Notes: generated by a model from the sequence alone, not told the origin. Shown: positions 36,060 through 45,229, numbered from the stretch's first letter. The stretch: 64,000 nt of DNA from Paraburkholderia fungorum (GCF_900099835.1 NZ_FNKP01000002.1:434001-498000); one strand, 5' to 3'. A program made the numbers and translations.

Positions 36060-37015
36060 AGGATTCTATTTTGAATGTAGTCGTCACTCGCAAATGCAGT
36101 GAAGCTCTCGATATTGCGAGTTTCGAATTGGCCGGAGAAGACGGCCGCTCATTGCCGTATTTCGCTGCCGGCTCGCACGTCGACGTGCATCTTCCTGGCG
36201 GATTGGTGCGCCAGTACTCGTTGTGCAATGACCCGACGGAAACGCACCGTTACGTTATCGCGGTACTTCGCGACGAACGGGGCCGGGGAGGATCGAAAGC
36301 GGCGCACGATCTACTTCACGAAGGTGACCGGCTCCAGATCAGCACACCACGCAATCACTTCGCTCTGGCGCATGAGGCGGCTCATCATCTGCTGCTGGCC
36401 GGCGGAATTGGCGTGACGCCGATTCTTTGTATGGCGGAACGTCTCGCGGCATCGGGTGAGTCTTTCGACATGCACTACTGCACGCGATCCAGAGAGCGAA
36501 CCGCCTTCGCGGAGCACATCGCGCAGAGCAAATTTTCGGCATCGGTCCAGTTTCATTACGACGATAGTGGATCGATGTTGGACATCGATCAGGTGCTGAA
36601 GACTGCACAGGCCGATACGCATCTTTATGTCTGCGGTCCTCGCGGATTCATGAACGCTGTACTCGATACTGCCCGCGCACTCGGTTGGCCGGAAAACCGC
36701 CTGCATTATGAGTTCTTTGGCGCATCTGTCGACCAGAGCGCAGCGAGCGGTAGTTTTCATGTGCGCATTGCCAGTAGCGGCGCCACGATCGAAGTGCCGT
36801 CGGAATGCACGGTTATTCAGGCTCTGGCGGCGAATGGGATCGAGATAATGACGTCGTGCGAGCAGGGTGTGTGCGGTACGTGTCTTACTCGGGTTCTATC
36901 AGGGGAACCCGATCACCTCGACTCCTATTTGACGCCCGAAGAACAGGCGGCCAACGATCAGTTCCTGCCGTGCTGCTCACGCGCCAGATCTCCGTTACTC
37001 GTACTCGATCTGTAA
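36056..37015 (+). CDS. VanB-type oxygenase reductase
   Basis: A 319-residue class IA reductase. The flavin-binding motif RQYSLCND lies near residue 50. The NAD-binding GGIGVTPIL lies near 119. The C-terminal plant-type [2Fe-2S] ferredoxin has CEQGVCGTC near 267 and a final cysteine pair in LPCCS. It passes electrons from NAD(P)H to a Rieske oxygenase. The GTG start overlaps the stop of the first oxygenase, and the second oxygenase gene follows after 74 bases, so this reductase probably serves both. Confidence 0.92.
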   Translation: MKDSILNVVVTRKCSEALDIASFELAGEDGRSLPYFAAGSHVDVHLPGGLVRQYSLCNDPTETHRYVIAVLRDERGRGGSKAAHDLLHEGDRLQISTPRNHFALAHEAAHHLLLAGGIGVTPILCMAERLAASGESFDMHYCTRSRERTAFAEHIAQSKFSASVQFHYDDSGSMLDIDQVLKTAQADTHLYVCGPRGFMNAVLDTARALGWPENRLHYEFFGASVDQSAASGSFHVRIASSGATIEVPSECTVIQALAANGIEIMTSCEQGVCGTCLTRVLSGEPDHLDSYLTPEEQAANDQFLPCCSRARSPLLVLDL

Positions 37016-37089
37016 CGACGCGAGGCCGGCTTTGAAAGCAGGTCGAGGCACTCGTTTATCCGACGAGCGAATACTTTTCTGATGGCGAT

Positions 37090-38148
37090 ATGAATATGCA
37101 AAGCACTGACGCTATTCCCGCTTCCCCAGCGCACTCCTTTCCCATGAACCAATGGTGGGTAGCGGGTTTTACGTGGGACCTGAAAGACGCACCGCTTTCA
37201 CGAAAAATTCTGAACCGCCCAATTGTGTTCTTCCGGTTGCCGTCAGGAGAAGTCGGTGCGCTGGAAGACAGATGCTGTCATAAGGAGTTGCCGCTGTCTT
37301 GCGGAAAAGTCGAAGAAGGCGGCCTGCGATGCGGTTACCACGGCCTGCTGTTCAATTGCGCGGGTACATGCATTGAAATACCCGGACAGGAGCGCATTCC
37401 GTCGAAAGCGAAGGTGATCTCTTATCCGGTCAAGGAGCAGGACAAGATCATCTGGGTGTGGATCGGCGCGACGCCGGACGATTTGCCGACTAAAGCGCCG
37501 CCGTCCTATCCCATTCACGGCCACCCGGACTTTGCAGTTGGCGGGGGCGGCTATCACTACGACGCGCCTTACCAGTTGATCCACGACAACCTGATGGATC
37601 TGAGCCATCTCGGGTATGTGCATCTGAAGACTATTGGTGGTAATGCGCGCGTTCATATGAATGCTGAGACGAAAGTGAGTGGCGAAGGCGACGTGGTGCG
37701 TCTCGTCCGGTTGATGCCGGATTCCGAACCGCCGCCCACTTACACCGCTGCGTGGCCTTTCGAGGGCCGTGTCGACCGATGGCAGGAGATCGAATTTCAC
37801 GTGACTCACGTACGCATCTGGACAGGGGCAATGGACGTAGGTTCAGGGCATTTCGATAACCCTGATCGTGCCGGCTTTCATATGCGCGGGTTCCATGGAA
37901 TCACGCCCGAAACCGACACTACCACTCACTACTTCTGGAGCGTCGCGACCAATCCGCATCCAGACCGCGAGAACGCCGCGCAAACAGTTGTGGAGCAAAC
38001 GGCGGCCACATTCGATGAAGACAAAGCCATCATCGAAGCGCAGTACCGGAATCAACTCAATTTTCCGACCCGCTCGCGGCTCGATATTCATGTAGACGTG
38101 GGTCCTAATCGCGCGCGTCGAGTCATCGAGCGACTCATCAACGCATAA
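37090..38148 (+). CDS. VanA-type Rieske aromatic oxygenase, large subunit (second copy)
   Basis: A 352-residue oxygenase from the same family as the one encoded at 34962 but clearly divergent. Rieske ligands are CCHKELPLSC and CGYHG, near residues 58-81. The iron site is HDNLMDLSHLGYVH, near 158-171. It has no reductase of its own. A second substrate, for example a dimethoxylated acid such as syringate, is a reasonable guess given the gallate pathway genes further right. Its own start MNMQ is weakly supported; a second ATG lies six bases in. Confidence 0.9.
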   Translation: MNMQSTDAIPASPAHSFPMNQWWVAGFTWDLKDAPLSRKILNRPIVFFRLPSGEVGALEDRCCHKELPLSCGKVEEGGLRCGYHGLLFNCAGTCIEIPGQERIPSKAKVISYPVKEQDKIIWVWIGATPDDLPTKAPPSYPIHGHPDFAVGGGGYHYDAPYQLIHDNLMDLSHLGYVHLKTIGGNARVHMNAETKVSGEGDVVRLVRLMPDSEPPPTYTAAWPFEGRVDRWQEIEFHVTHVRIWTGAMDVGSGHFDNPDRAGFHMRGFHGITPETDTTTHYFWSVATNPHPDRENAAQTVVEQTAATFDEDKAIIEAQYRNQLNFPTRSRLDIHVDVGPNRARRVIERLINA

Positions 38149-38186
38149 CAGTCAGTACTTTTTACTTGAAAGTTACTGGTACTTCG

Positions 38187-38219
38187 GAACGGTTTTCAAA
38201 CGCGTGGAGAAAACCGTTC
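38187..38219 (+). other. Perfect 11-base hairpin after the oxygenase operon
   Basis: GAACGGTTTTC (38187-38197) pairs with GAAAACCGTTC (38209-38219). No T-run follows. It could be a transcript-end stabiliser or a factor-dependent termination site. The rest of the 286-base gap to the next start shows no gene. Confidence 0.5.
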
Positions 38220-38434
38220 AATTAGCGATGTTATCCATTTCGCATTCGGCAATGCGTCGAATCTTTGTGTAAGGAACTCGTCGTCAATCGCCACAACGTA
38301 GCTATTAGAGTCTTTTTTCAAACAGATCGTGCTTTATAAAGCATAACCTCGAAGACTTTGCTTACGCGTCATAAATGACAGGCTCACTATGGACCCGCTG
38401 TCCGCTACGGGTAGCTAACCATAAGGAGCTGAAA

Positions 38435-39724
38435 ATGAAGAATGCTTTCAACCGGTCGACTCCGGACCACTCCCGGCCAGCGTTGCCGGGTTTCGTCACT
38501 TCGCGTGTCGAAAAGTATTACCGCGAACGCGTGCAGGAGACCTGGAATGGCGGGCATATCATGCATGGCCTCGTTCCGGGAGCTGATGCGTTGCATTTGT
38601 CGAGCAACGACTACCTCGCCATTGCCCGGCACCCGGACATTATTGCCAGCGTCGCCAGAACGCTGCTCCAGAGCGGTAACGGGTTATTGATGTCAGCGGT
38701 ATTCCTCCACGGCGACTGTCCTCAACTGCAATTCGAGAACCGGTTGGCGACTTTCATGCACGCGGAATCGGGCGTGTTGTGTCAGTCGGGCTATGCGGCC
38801 AATACCGGTTTGATCCAGTCCATTGCATCGGAGCAAACGCCGGTCTATGTCGACATGATGGCGCACGCTTCGTTGTGGGAAGGTGTCCGCAGCGCAGGCG
38901 CGGTGCCCGTCGCTTTCCGGCATAACGATGCACTCCACCTCGAACAGCAAATCCTGCGATATGGACAGGGCGTGGTACTGGTCGATTCGGTGTATAGCAC
39001 GACTGGCAGTGTTTGCCCGCTTGCCGAACTGGCGGATGTGTGTGATTTGCACGATTGCGTGTTCGTTGTCGACGAATCGCATTCCCTCGGCACTCATGGT
39101 CCGCATGGAGCGGGACTGGTGGTCGAACTCGGGCTCGAGTCGCGCGTCGCATTCCGTACCGCGAGTCTTGCGAAGGCATTCGCCGGGCGGGCTGGTTTCG
39201 TCACATGCCCTGTCGAATTCCAGGAGTACTTCAAATGCGAATCGAACCCCGCCATTTTTAGTTCGACTTTGCTGCCGCACGAAATCAGCGGACTCGACGC
39301 GACGCTTTCGGTAATCGAGCGCTCAGAGCGGCGGCGCGTGAGGCTTGCGTCGAGTGCCGCATGGTTGAGGCAGCGGCTGACGGAGTTGGGGTACAACCTG
39401 AATGGGAGTCAGAGCCAGATCATCGCGCTTGAAGCAGGCACGGAGCAGCGCACCATCGTGTTACGCGATGCGTTGCAGTCGCGCGGCATTTTCGGCTCGG
39501 TGTTCTGCGCACCGGCGACACCACGGAATCGCTCGCTGATCCGGTTGTCTATCCATGCAGGTTTGAGCGATGCCGAACTCGAAAGAGTGGCAAGTGTGTG
39601 CCGCGACATTCGCAGTGAGGTCGAACTCGACAAGTGGCCGTCTACACGCCGTCTCGGCGACGAGTTGTCGTCACGCAGACGCAAGCGCGAGTTTGTCAGC
39701 GAGAGAAGTGCGGTAACGGCCTGA
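38435..39724 (+). CDS. cqsA: CqsA/LqsA-family alpha-hydroxyketone autoinducer synthase
   Basis: A 429-residue PLP-dependent enzyme of the alpha-oxoamine synthase family (KBL, BioF, CqsA). HLSSNDYL near residue 50, VVDESHSLGTHGPHGAGL near 210 and the PLP lysine in TASLAKAFAGRAG near 245 are visible. The N-terminal layout and SLAKAF motif favour CqsA/LqsA over BioF. A histidine kinase and a response regulator gene lie directly convergent, which also fits the signalling family. The reaction joins an acyl-CoA with an amino acid or SAM-derived substrate to give an alpha-aminoketone, then an alpha-hydroxyketone signal. AAGGAG upstream fixes the ATG at 38435. A metabolic synthase is the alternative. 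Confidence 0.82.
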   Translation: MKNAFNRSTPDHSRPALPGFVTSRVEKYYRERVQETWNGGHIMHGLVPGADALHLSSNDYLAIARHPDIIASVARTLLQSGNGLLMSAVFLHGDCPQLQFENRLATFMHAESGVLCQSGYAANTGLIQSIASEQTPVYVDMMAHASLWEGVRSAGAVPVAFRHNDALHLEQQILRYGQGVVLVDSVYSTTGSVCPLAELADVCDLHDCVFVVDESHSLGTHGPHGAGLVVELGLESRVAFRTASLAKAFAGRAGFVTCPVEFQEYFKCESNPAIFSSTLLPHEISGLDATLSVIERSERRRVRLASSAAWLRQRLTELGYNLNGSQSQIIALEAGTEQRTIVLRDALQSRGIFGSVFCAPATPRNRSLIRLSIHAGLSDAELERVASVCRDIRSEVELDKWPSTRRLGDELSSRRRKREFVSERSAVTA

Positions 39725-39757
39725 TGGCTTTATAAACCGATAGTGCGGTAGCAACTG

Positions 39758-39793
39758 GACGAGGAGTGCGGATTCGCGGACTCCTCGTCTTTT
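39758..39793 (+). terminator. Intrinsic terminator of the autoinducer synthase gene
   Basis: GACGAGGAGT (39758-39767) pairs perfectly with ACTCCTCGTC (39780-39789), followed by TTTT. It overlaps the stop codon of the converging response regulator gene by two bases. Confidence 0.8.
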
Positions 39794-40799
39794 ACATATC
39801 GCGGTCAAGTCTTTCGAGGTAGTTGTCGTAGCTGATTACACGATCCAGATCCAGTCCTGGTGGATTCGGAATGACTGCATAAACATAACTCTGCTTGCCG
39901 TTCAATTGCGTTGCCGTGTGCATATAGTCCTGCCATGCGATGCAGCCGGCCGGATAGTGTCCATCGGATTGCCAGAAGTACGGCAGACTGTGCCGACTGT
40001 CCAGCGCGTCCAGAAAGCCCGCCGGTGCACCCTGTTCGACGGCGATCTCGCGTAGACCCCGCAACGTTTCTTCCGTATGCACGATCAGCAGATAAGAGTT
40101 GCCTGCGCTGTCGAGCATCAGCAGTCCGCTGGGGCAGTACGACAGATAGTGTTCGACAATACCCAGAGAAGAAGAGAGTGCACTCACCCGCGCGGAGAGC
40201 GTTTCATCGCGCAGAAACGCGTATTCCGACACAGCGAGAGTATCGAGTATCGACTGGCACACGTCGTCGAAATAGGCCTTCTGCAAATCTTGCACAGCGC
40301 GGTTCAGCGCCGGCACCGCCGACGCATCCTGCTTGCGAATGAAGCGATGAATAATGCCTTCATTGAAGCTCTGCACGGCGATATGCTCGTCGGCTTTGCC
40401 GGTCAACATGATCTTGCGCACTGCCGGGTCCGTCATGCGGCGGCAGAACTCGAGGCCGTTCATGCCAGGCATGTCGTAATCGATGACCACCACCGACATT
40501 GCGCGGAACCGGTGAGCGTTGAGAACCTGCTGGCGCACCGTTTTGACGCTCAGCGCAATAACCTGCTGGGCGACGTCTTCGTCGGTGCGGTCGCGAAACG
40601 GCGCGAAAATCGGTTCGTCGGAGAGACCGGCATGAGGACGGTTATTCACGAACTCGAGCGCGTCGGCAGGCGAACTGAAAAGACGGAACGCGAGCCCTGG
40701 GTCAAGCTGAAGACACAGGTTCGACAGAAAGGTCGAACTGTCGTCGACGAAGGTCACTGTCGTCGGAAAATAGAAAGGCTTGATTGCGTGCTTCGTCAT
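39792..40799 (-). CDS. Response regulator of the alpha-hydroxyketone system (LqsR/JqsR-like)
   Basis: A 335-residue protein with an N-terminal receiver domain. It has an acidic pair at D19-D20, the phospho-acceptor D107 in VVVIDYDMPGMNG, LTGKAD near 127 and a lysine in HRFIRKQD near 147. Between the acidic pair and D107 there are about 87 residues instead of about 44, so an insertion sits inside the receiver. The C-terminal 180 residues show no helix-turn-helix or other output domain I recognise. ATG at 40799 overlaps the kinase stop in ATGA, which is preferred over an upstream ATG. Co-translation with the kinase supports a phosphorelay pair. Confidence 0.83.
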   Translation of the reverse strand: MTKHAIKPFYFPTTVTFVDDSSTFLSNLCLQLDPGLAFRLFSSPADALEFVNNRPHAGLSDEPIFAPFRDRTDEDVAQQVIALSVKTVRQQVLNAHRFRAMSVVVIDYDMPGMNGLEFCRRMTDPAVRKIMLTGKADEHIAVQSFNEGIIHRFIRKQDASAVPALNRAVQDLQKAYFDDVCQSILDTLAVSEYAFLRDETLSARVSALSSSLGIVEHYLSYCPSGLLMLDSAGNSYLLIVHTEETLRGLREIAVEQGAPAGFLDALDSRHSLPYFWQSDGHYPAGCIAWQDYMHTATQLNGKQSYVYAVIPNPPGLDLDRVISYDNYLERLDRDM

Positions 40800-42139
40800 G
40801 GCCGGGGAAACGTCAAAGTGAACTCGGTAAACATTCCTTCGACCGATTTGCATTCGATCGAGCCACCCATCGCGCGCATTACGTCGCGACAGAAGGCAAG
40901 GCCGATGCCCGTCCCGATCGACGCGTCATCGACACCGGTCGGCGAGGTATAAAAGCGCGTGAAAATGTGCGGAAGAACATTCGGCGCGATTCCCGCTCCG
41001 GTATCGCGAAACAGCAGCTGATTGTTTCGCGGGCCGCTTACGAGCCGGATCGAGATCAGCGCGCTTTCCACGCTCGCCATGCCGCGCAATGCGTTTTTCA
41101 GAAGATTGAACAGAACGTGGACCATCAGCATCTCGGAGCCATGGAAGCTGAAGTCAGTGGCGAGATCGGTGAGTACTTTCTGGCGCTCGCCTTCGCGGAA
41201 TGGATAGCGCTCGAGTGAGTTTCTGACCGACTGCGCAATCGAGCAACTGACGGCGCCGTGTGAAAAGCCGCTCGTAAAGCGTGCATTTGCGAGCAACATG
41301 TCGATAATCGCATTCGAGTGAATCGCTTCCTGTTCGATGCGCGATAGCACGCCGTCCATTGACTGGAGATGTACCAGGCGAACGCGCGGAACTTCCAGTT
41401 GGCTCTGCTGGGCGATCGAATAGGCTTCGAGCAGCGAAGGAAGATGGCGGCCAAGCCCGGAAGCACCGGCACGGATCGCGAGAAGCGGAGTACGCAATTC
41501 GTGGGCAATGCTGCTTGCCGTGGCGAGCATGGCGCGTTCCTGTTCGATCCTGACGCGATCCATATCGTAGTTCGCCACGACACCGATGGCGACCGCGAAC
41601 GAGAAAATCGCAAGGTGGATCGGATAGGTCGCGCCGAAAACGATCGGGTCAGTGGTGAGGCAATACACGAGAAGTGCCACGCCGACGCCAATGATGAAAT
41701 TGAGCATCAGCATCAGCCAGTCGAGCAGCACCGCCAGCACGAAGGCAGCGATCAATGCACTTTCGATCCATACCGTGGAGCCATTGTTCTTCAACAGCAT
41801 GAACGTGAAGAAGAACGGCAGCGAATAGAAGATCGTTGCGTACCAGTAATAGGGCAAGAATCGCTTTGCGCGTTCCGGCCAGCGCCCGGAGAACAGAATG
41901 GGGACGAACAGCGCGGAGCCGATCAACCGCAGCGGCAGGTTCTCGTAAGTCTGCGGAAAGAGATCGTGCCAGACATAGTAATAAAGCGGGAAGCCGATGA
42001 TCGCAATGATCGCGAGCGGACGCATTCTGCGACTCATGTATTGCAGATTGCGCGCGGCAGGAACAAATGCCCTCGCGAGTAGCGGACGGATCGCTCCCAG
42101 CTTACGAATGCCCCACGGCGGTATTCTGGTTGTGCTCAT
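40796..42139 (-). CDS. Membrane histidine kinase of the alpha-hydroxyketone system (CqsS/LqsS-like)
   Basis: A 447-residue sensor kinase. About six hydrophobic segments fill residues 40-200 with little periplasmic loop, as in CqsS, whose membrane domain binds the ketone signal. The phosphorylated histidine is in IAHELRTPL near residue 217. The ATPase domain has NLLKNAL (N box), DTGAGI (G1), a short F box and GTGIGL (G2). Unlike Vibrio CqsS there is no fused receiver. The response regulator is a separate gene overlapping by four bases, as in Legionella and Janthinobacterium systems. Confidence 0.88.
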   Translation of the reverse strand: MSTTRIPPWGIRKLGAIRPLLARAFVPAARNLQYMSRRMRPLAIIAIIGFPLYYYVWHDLFPQTYENLPLRLIGSALFVPILFSGRWPERAKRFLPYYWYATIFYSLPFFFTFMLLKNNGSTVWIESALIAAFVLAVLLDWLMLMLNFIIGVGVALLVYCLTTDPIVFGATYPIHLAIFSFAVAIGVVANYDMDRVRIEQERAMLATASSIAHELRTPLLAIRAGASGLGRHLPSLLEAYSIAQQSQLEVPRVRLVHLQSMDGVLSRIEQEAIHSNAIIDMLLANARFTSGFSHGAVSCSIAQSVRNSLERYPFREGERQKVLTDLATDFSFHGSEMLMVHVLFNLLKNALRGMASVESALISIRLVSGPRNNQLLFRDTGAGIAPNVLPHIFTRFYTSPTGVDDASIGTGIGLAFCRDVMRAMGGSIECKSVEGMFTEFTLTFPRP

Positions 42140-42855
42140 CTAGATGAAATCAGGAAACTACCAGGAATTTCCGGAGCGCTTTTGCTGCCAAATTCGCTCC
42201 CCGTTTACGCGATCGACTTGAAAAACGCAGGTAATGCGTTTGGACCGCGTTTTGCGAAGTCCGACTCAGCCGTTACGTTACGCCTTCAGGCCTGCTTGGA
42301 TATTGATCCTGATCGGCTGCGCTATTTATGTCGTGGCAAATGCTGAATATGCACAATGGATTGGTAATGCGAGCGATAAATTCAGCAGGCATTTCGTAAT
42401 CGTCTATTGCATGTCAATCAAAGGATAGGCGTCACCATGCTTTTTTAATCCCTTTAAATTCAATGGTTTGTATATGTATGCGCCAAAAGCATAGGAGGTG
42501 AATCAGCTCAATTGTAAAACCCGTTCATCAATGACCGCGATGCTGCGCAGCAATTCCGTGCATTAGCGTGAATGACACTTAGTGTAGCGTTCACTAAATG
42601 TATTATCTAGCGTTCAGCGTAAATGAATGAGCGGAAGTGGATGGCATACATAAAATAGTTATGATATGTCTCGGAATTTTTCGGTAACGGTTTCATGATG
42701 AAACGGTTTTTGCCTTGTGGATTTGTCTATCTGCGAGCCGTAAGCGCCTGCGTCCGCTGTGCGCTGCAAGACCCGGCAATCCAGGCTACGCTGGCAGGCA
42801 GCCGTCTCTCCTGCCACGCTCGTGGCGCAACAGGTTAAACCAGGTCTGAAAAGCC
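42140..42855. other. 716-base intergenic region
   Basis: The region is AT-rich relative to its neighbours and contains no convincing gene. A perfect ribosome-binding sequence AGGAGGTG at 42493-42500 is not followed by a usable start. A 7-1-7 dyad GTTTCAT-G-ATGAAAC near 42690 is followed by Ts. A short reading frame at 42234-42428 with one hydrophobic stretch lacks coding support. Confidence 0.5.
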
Positions 42856-43503
42856 ATGAAACAGTCGCTCACCATCGATTTTGTCTCCGATATCGCGTGC
42901 CCCTGGTGCGCTATTGGACTCTCGTCACTTCAACTCGCCCTGTCCCGCCTGAGCGACACGGTGGATGCAAAAGTCGTCGTGCATCCTTTCGAATTGAATC
43001 CGGACATGGAATCGGGCGGCGAGGATATCGTCGATTATCTCGGCAAGAAATATGGACGCACTCCGGAACAGATCGCCGAAACTCAGGCGATGATCCGTGA
43101 GCGAGGTGCAAGCGTCGGTTTTGAATTCGGCCCACGTACACGCGTGTATAACACTTTCGATGCGCACCGCCTGATTCATTGGGCCGGTCTCGAAGGTGCG
43201 CAGTTGCCACTCAAAATGGCTCTGCTTCGCGCATATCATGCCGAGGGCCGCGATCCGAGCGACCATGAAGTGCTGATCGAGGCGGCGCAATCAGTCGGAC
43301 TCGATGCTGTGCGGGCGCGCGAGGTCCTGCAAAGTGGGGAGTACGCCGCCGAAGTTCGCGCGGAAGAGCGGAACAACCATGCGATGGGTATTCAGTCAGT
43401 GCCGTCCATCATATTCAATCGCCGCCATCTGATGACCGGCGGTCAGCCGGTTGAAGCCTTCGTACAGGGCATCCAGCAGATTCTTTCCGGGGCGGCAGAT
43501 TGA
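42856..43503 (+). CDS. DsbA-family oxidoreductase (FrnE-like)
   Basis: A 215-residue cytoplasmic thioredoxin-fold protein of the FrnE/2-hydroxychromene-2-carboxylate isomerase group. The redox CPWC motif is near residue 15, and the cis-proline loop GIQSVPSIIFN is near 177. There is no signal peptide, unlike true DsbA. Members reduce or isomerise cytoplasmic substrates, and some act in polyketide pathways. It is a single-gene unit with no functional link visible to its neighbours. Confidence 0.88.
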   Translation: MKQSLTIDFVSDIACPWCAIGLSSLQLALSRLSDTVDAKVVVHPFELNPDMESGGEDIVDYLGKKYGRTPEQIAETQAMIRERGASVGFEFGPRTRVYNTFDAHRLIHWAGLEGAQLPLKMALLRAYHAEGRDPSDHEVLIEAAQSVGLDAVRAREVLQSGEYAAEVRAEERNNHAMGIQSVPSIIFNRRHLMTGGQPVEAFVQGIQQILSGAAD

Positions 43504-43509
43504 ACCGCG

Positions 43510-43530
43510 GGCCACATGTGTCATGTGGCC
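43510..43530 (+). terminator. Hairpin after the DsbA-family gene
   Basis: GGCCACATG pairs perfectly with CATGTGGCC around TGT, seven bases after the stop. The missing T-run makes it a weak terminator. The remaining sequence to 43841 shows no gene. Confidence 0.45.
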
Positions 43531-43841
43531 GAACAGAACACCGATTTTCTTTGCTAAAGCACGGCCGGGTGTCGATGTTCCTGACCCCGGTGCGCCGACG
43601 AATATTGATTCGCGGGTAGGGGAACATGTGGTTCCGAAGTGGCGGATGGCGAGAACATATTAGTTTAGCCAAATACCTTACCAATTATTTTCCCTCAGAT
43701 CGAATCCGCGAAAAGAATCGGTAAGCCAGTCTCACTGAATGTGCTCTTAGATTTGAGCTAATTCGGCCGTAATAGCGACTAACGTTTCCACAAACTGGAT
43801 CGACCTCTCTGCGGGAGGTCTCGCTAATCTTACGGGGTACA

Positions 43842-44663
43842 TTGATGTCCATTTCCGCTTTATCGGGAAGCACTGGCAGCACGCCGGCATGGTGGTCGAG
43901 CAATGCGAAGACCTATTCACCGGCAGACGACTCCGACTCGTCGTCGACTGACAGTGCGTCGGCCACCAATCCGCTGGCCGCTGCAATCGCGGCCGCACTC
44001 GCGCAGATTGGCGTGTCTTCCGGCAGCACATCGTCGACGGCCTCGACTCCTGACTCCTCGTCAATTGACTCGACGTCGGCCACTTCTTCGACTTCCGCTA
44101 GTGGGATCAACGCGGCGCTTCAGCAGTTCCTTGGCGGCTTGTTTCAGGCAGCGGGTCCGGGATCGGCGTCGTCCGCTACCGACGGCACGGTTTCGATCAG
44201 TATCTCCGAGACGATAGACGGCGTGGACGCAAGCCCTGATACAGACTCCACCGACGACGTGGACGATACGGATGACGCGGATAGCACTGATGGCACAGAT
44301 GATGCCGACGTGGCCTCCGATGACACCATGCTTGAGCCGCCCCCTCCGCCGCTAATTGCGCAAGGCTACGGTGGTGATCTGGCGTCGGCGCTCCAGAGTC
44401 TCGCGCAGTCGCTGACGTCGTCCTCTGCGTCGAGTGCGGATTCGGACAATACGTCGGCGGATGCAAATACAACAGATACGTCGTCGGATGACGGGTCGCT
44501 GTCGGATAATTTTCAGAATCTCCTGACGGCGCTGGGATCGCCGGGTGATCCGTCGTCCGCCAGTTCGACCGCGAATCTGCAAACGTTTCTAACCACGCTT
44601 GCGAGTAGTTTGCAAAACGGTACGTCTAACGTGAGCGGGATTTTTATCAGCACAACGGCCTGA
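43842..44663 (+). CDS. Ser/Asp/Thr-rich low-complexity hypothetical protein
   Basis: A 273-residue protein dominated by Ser, Asp, Thr and Ala and very acidic. Three short hydrophobic helices interrupt the runs: AAAIAAALAQIG near 48, INAALQQFLGGLF near 90 and a LQSLAQSL/LQTFLTTLASSL pair near 190 and 250. A five-proline run (LEPPPPPLIAQGYGG) lies near 168. There is no signal peptide. I do not recognise a family. Reading-frame length, a clean stop and frame-specific composition argue it is real, but low-complexity GC-rich DNA can make long frames by chance. It could be a disordered secreted or surface protein. Confidence 0.6.
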   Translation: MMSISALSGSTGSTPAWWSSNAKTYSPADDSDSSSTDSASATNPLAAAIAAALAQIGVSSGSTSSTASTPDSSSIDSTSATSSTSASGINAALQQFLGGLFQAAGPGSASSATDGTVSISISETIDGVDASPDTDSTDDVDDTDDADSTDGTDDADVASDDTMLEPPPPPLIAQGYGGDLASALQSLAQSLTSSSASSADSDNTSADANTTDTSSDDGSLSDNFQNLLTALGSPGDPSSASSTANLQTFLTTLASSLQNGTSNVSGIFISTTA

Positions 44664-44914
44664 AATCAGGCGGTAGATGCAAGTAGGGCATTCAGATCGA
44701 AGAGAGCTGATGCCCGTGCGGAAAAATGCTTGCGGTGCCCTGGCGGAAGAGGGTGCGCGCCGATAGAGAATTAGATTCTGACATCCGGCGCGCAACACAA
44801 GCTGTAACTATCGTTTTTTTTTCAGGCAGATTCGAAAGCCCGTTCTACCCTTGCGCCCAGAAAGAAAGATTGAGCGGCGCGTGTCAGGTGAGACAATGCC
44901 TCGCCGCCAAATTC

Positions 44915-45229
44915 TCACTGACTTGCGCCGTGAGCGGCACCTGTCTTTTTCTCTGCATTCTGAAGATCTTTCGAGTAGTTTTCGTCGTCTCGTGTGGCCG
45001 GATTGACGCCAGCATCCTCGAGTTTCTTGAGTTCTGCATTCTTCCTGGCGCGGGCTTCTTTGCGCGCGGCTTTGCGTTGTGCTTTAGCCGCGCTTTTCGA
45101 CGTCGGCGTAGATGCTGCCGCGCCCGTCGCCGGCACAGAAGATTCCTGTGCGAATACCGACGATGTTCCGACCGACAACGACGCAGCAATAGTCAGCGCC
45201 GCAAACAGGTGCATCCTGATTCGCTTCAT
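44915..45229 (-). CDS. Small exported Lys/Ala-rich protein
   Basis: A 104-residue protein with a clear Sec signal peptide (MKRIRMHLFAALTIAASLSV, cleavage after VFAQ near residue 28). The mature part is hydrophilic and rich in Lys, Ala and Arg (KAQRKAARKEARARKNAELKK), probably one charged helix. AGGAGAAGA precedes the start. Such small periplasmic proteins are common in Burkholderia and have no known function. It lies on the same strand as the porin and 130 bases downstream of it. Confidence 0.75.
   Translation of the reverse strand: MKRIRMHLFAALTIAASLSVGTSSVFAQESSVPATGAAASTPTSKSAAKAQRKAARKEARARKNAELKKLEDAGVNPATRDDENYSKDLQNAEKKTGAAHGASQ

Noticed and set aside
38435..39724. BioF (8-amino-7-oxononanoate synthase) as the identity of the PLP enzyme
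   Set aside because: No biotin genes are nearby, a kinase/regulator pair of CqsS/LqsS type is adjacent, and the SLAKAF and N-terminal pattern favour CqsA/LqsA. It remains a weaker alternative.
42493..42500. Perfect AGGAGGTG ribosome site upstream of a possible small protein
   Set aside because: No start codon lies at a suitable distance; the nearest in-frame options give about 20 codons of random composition.
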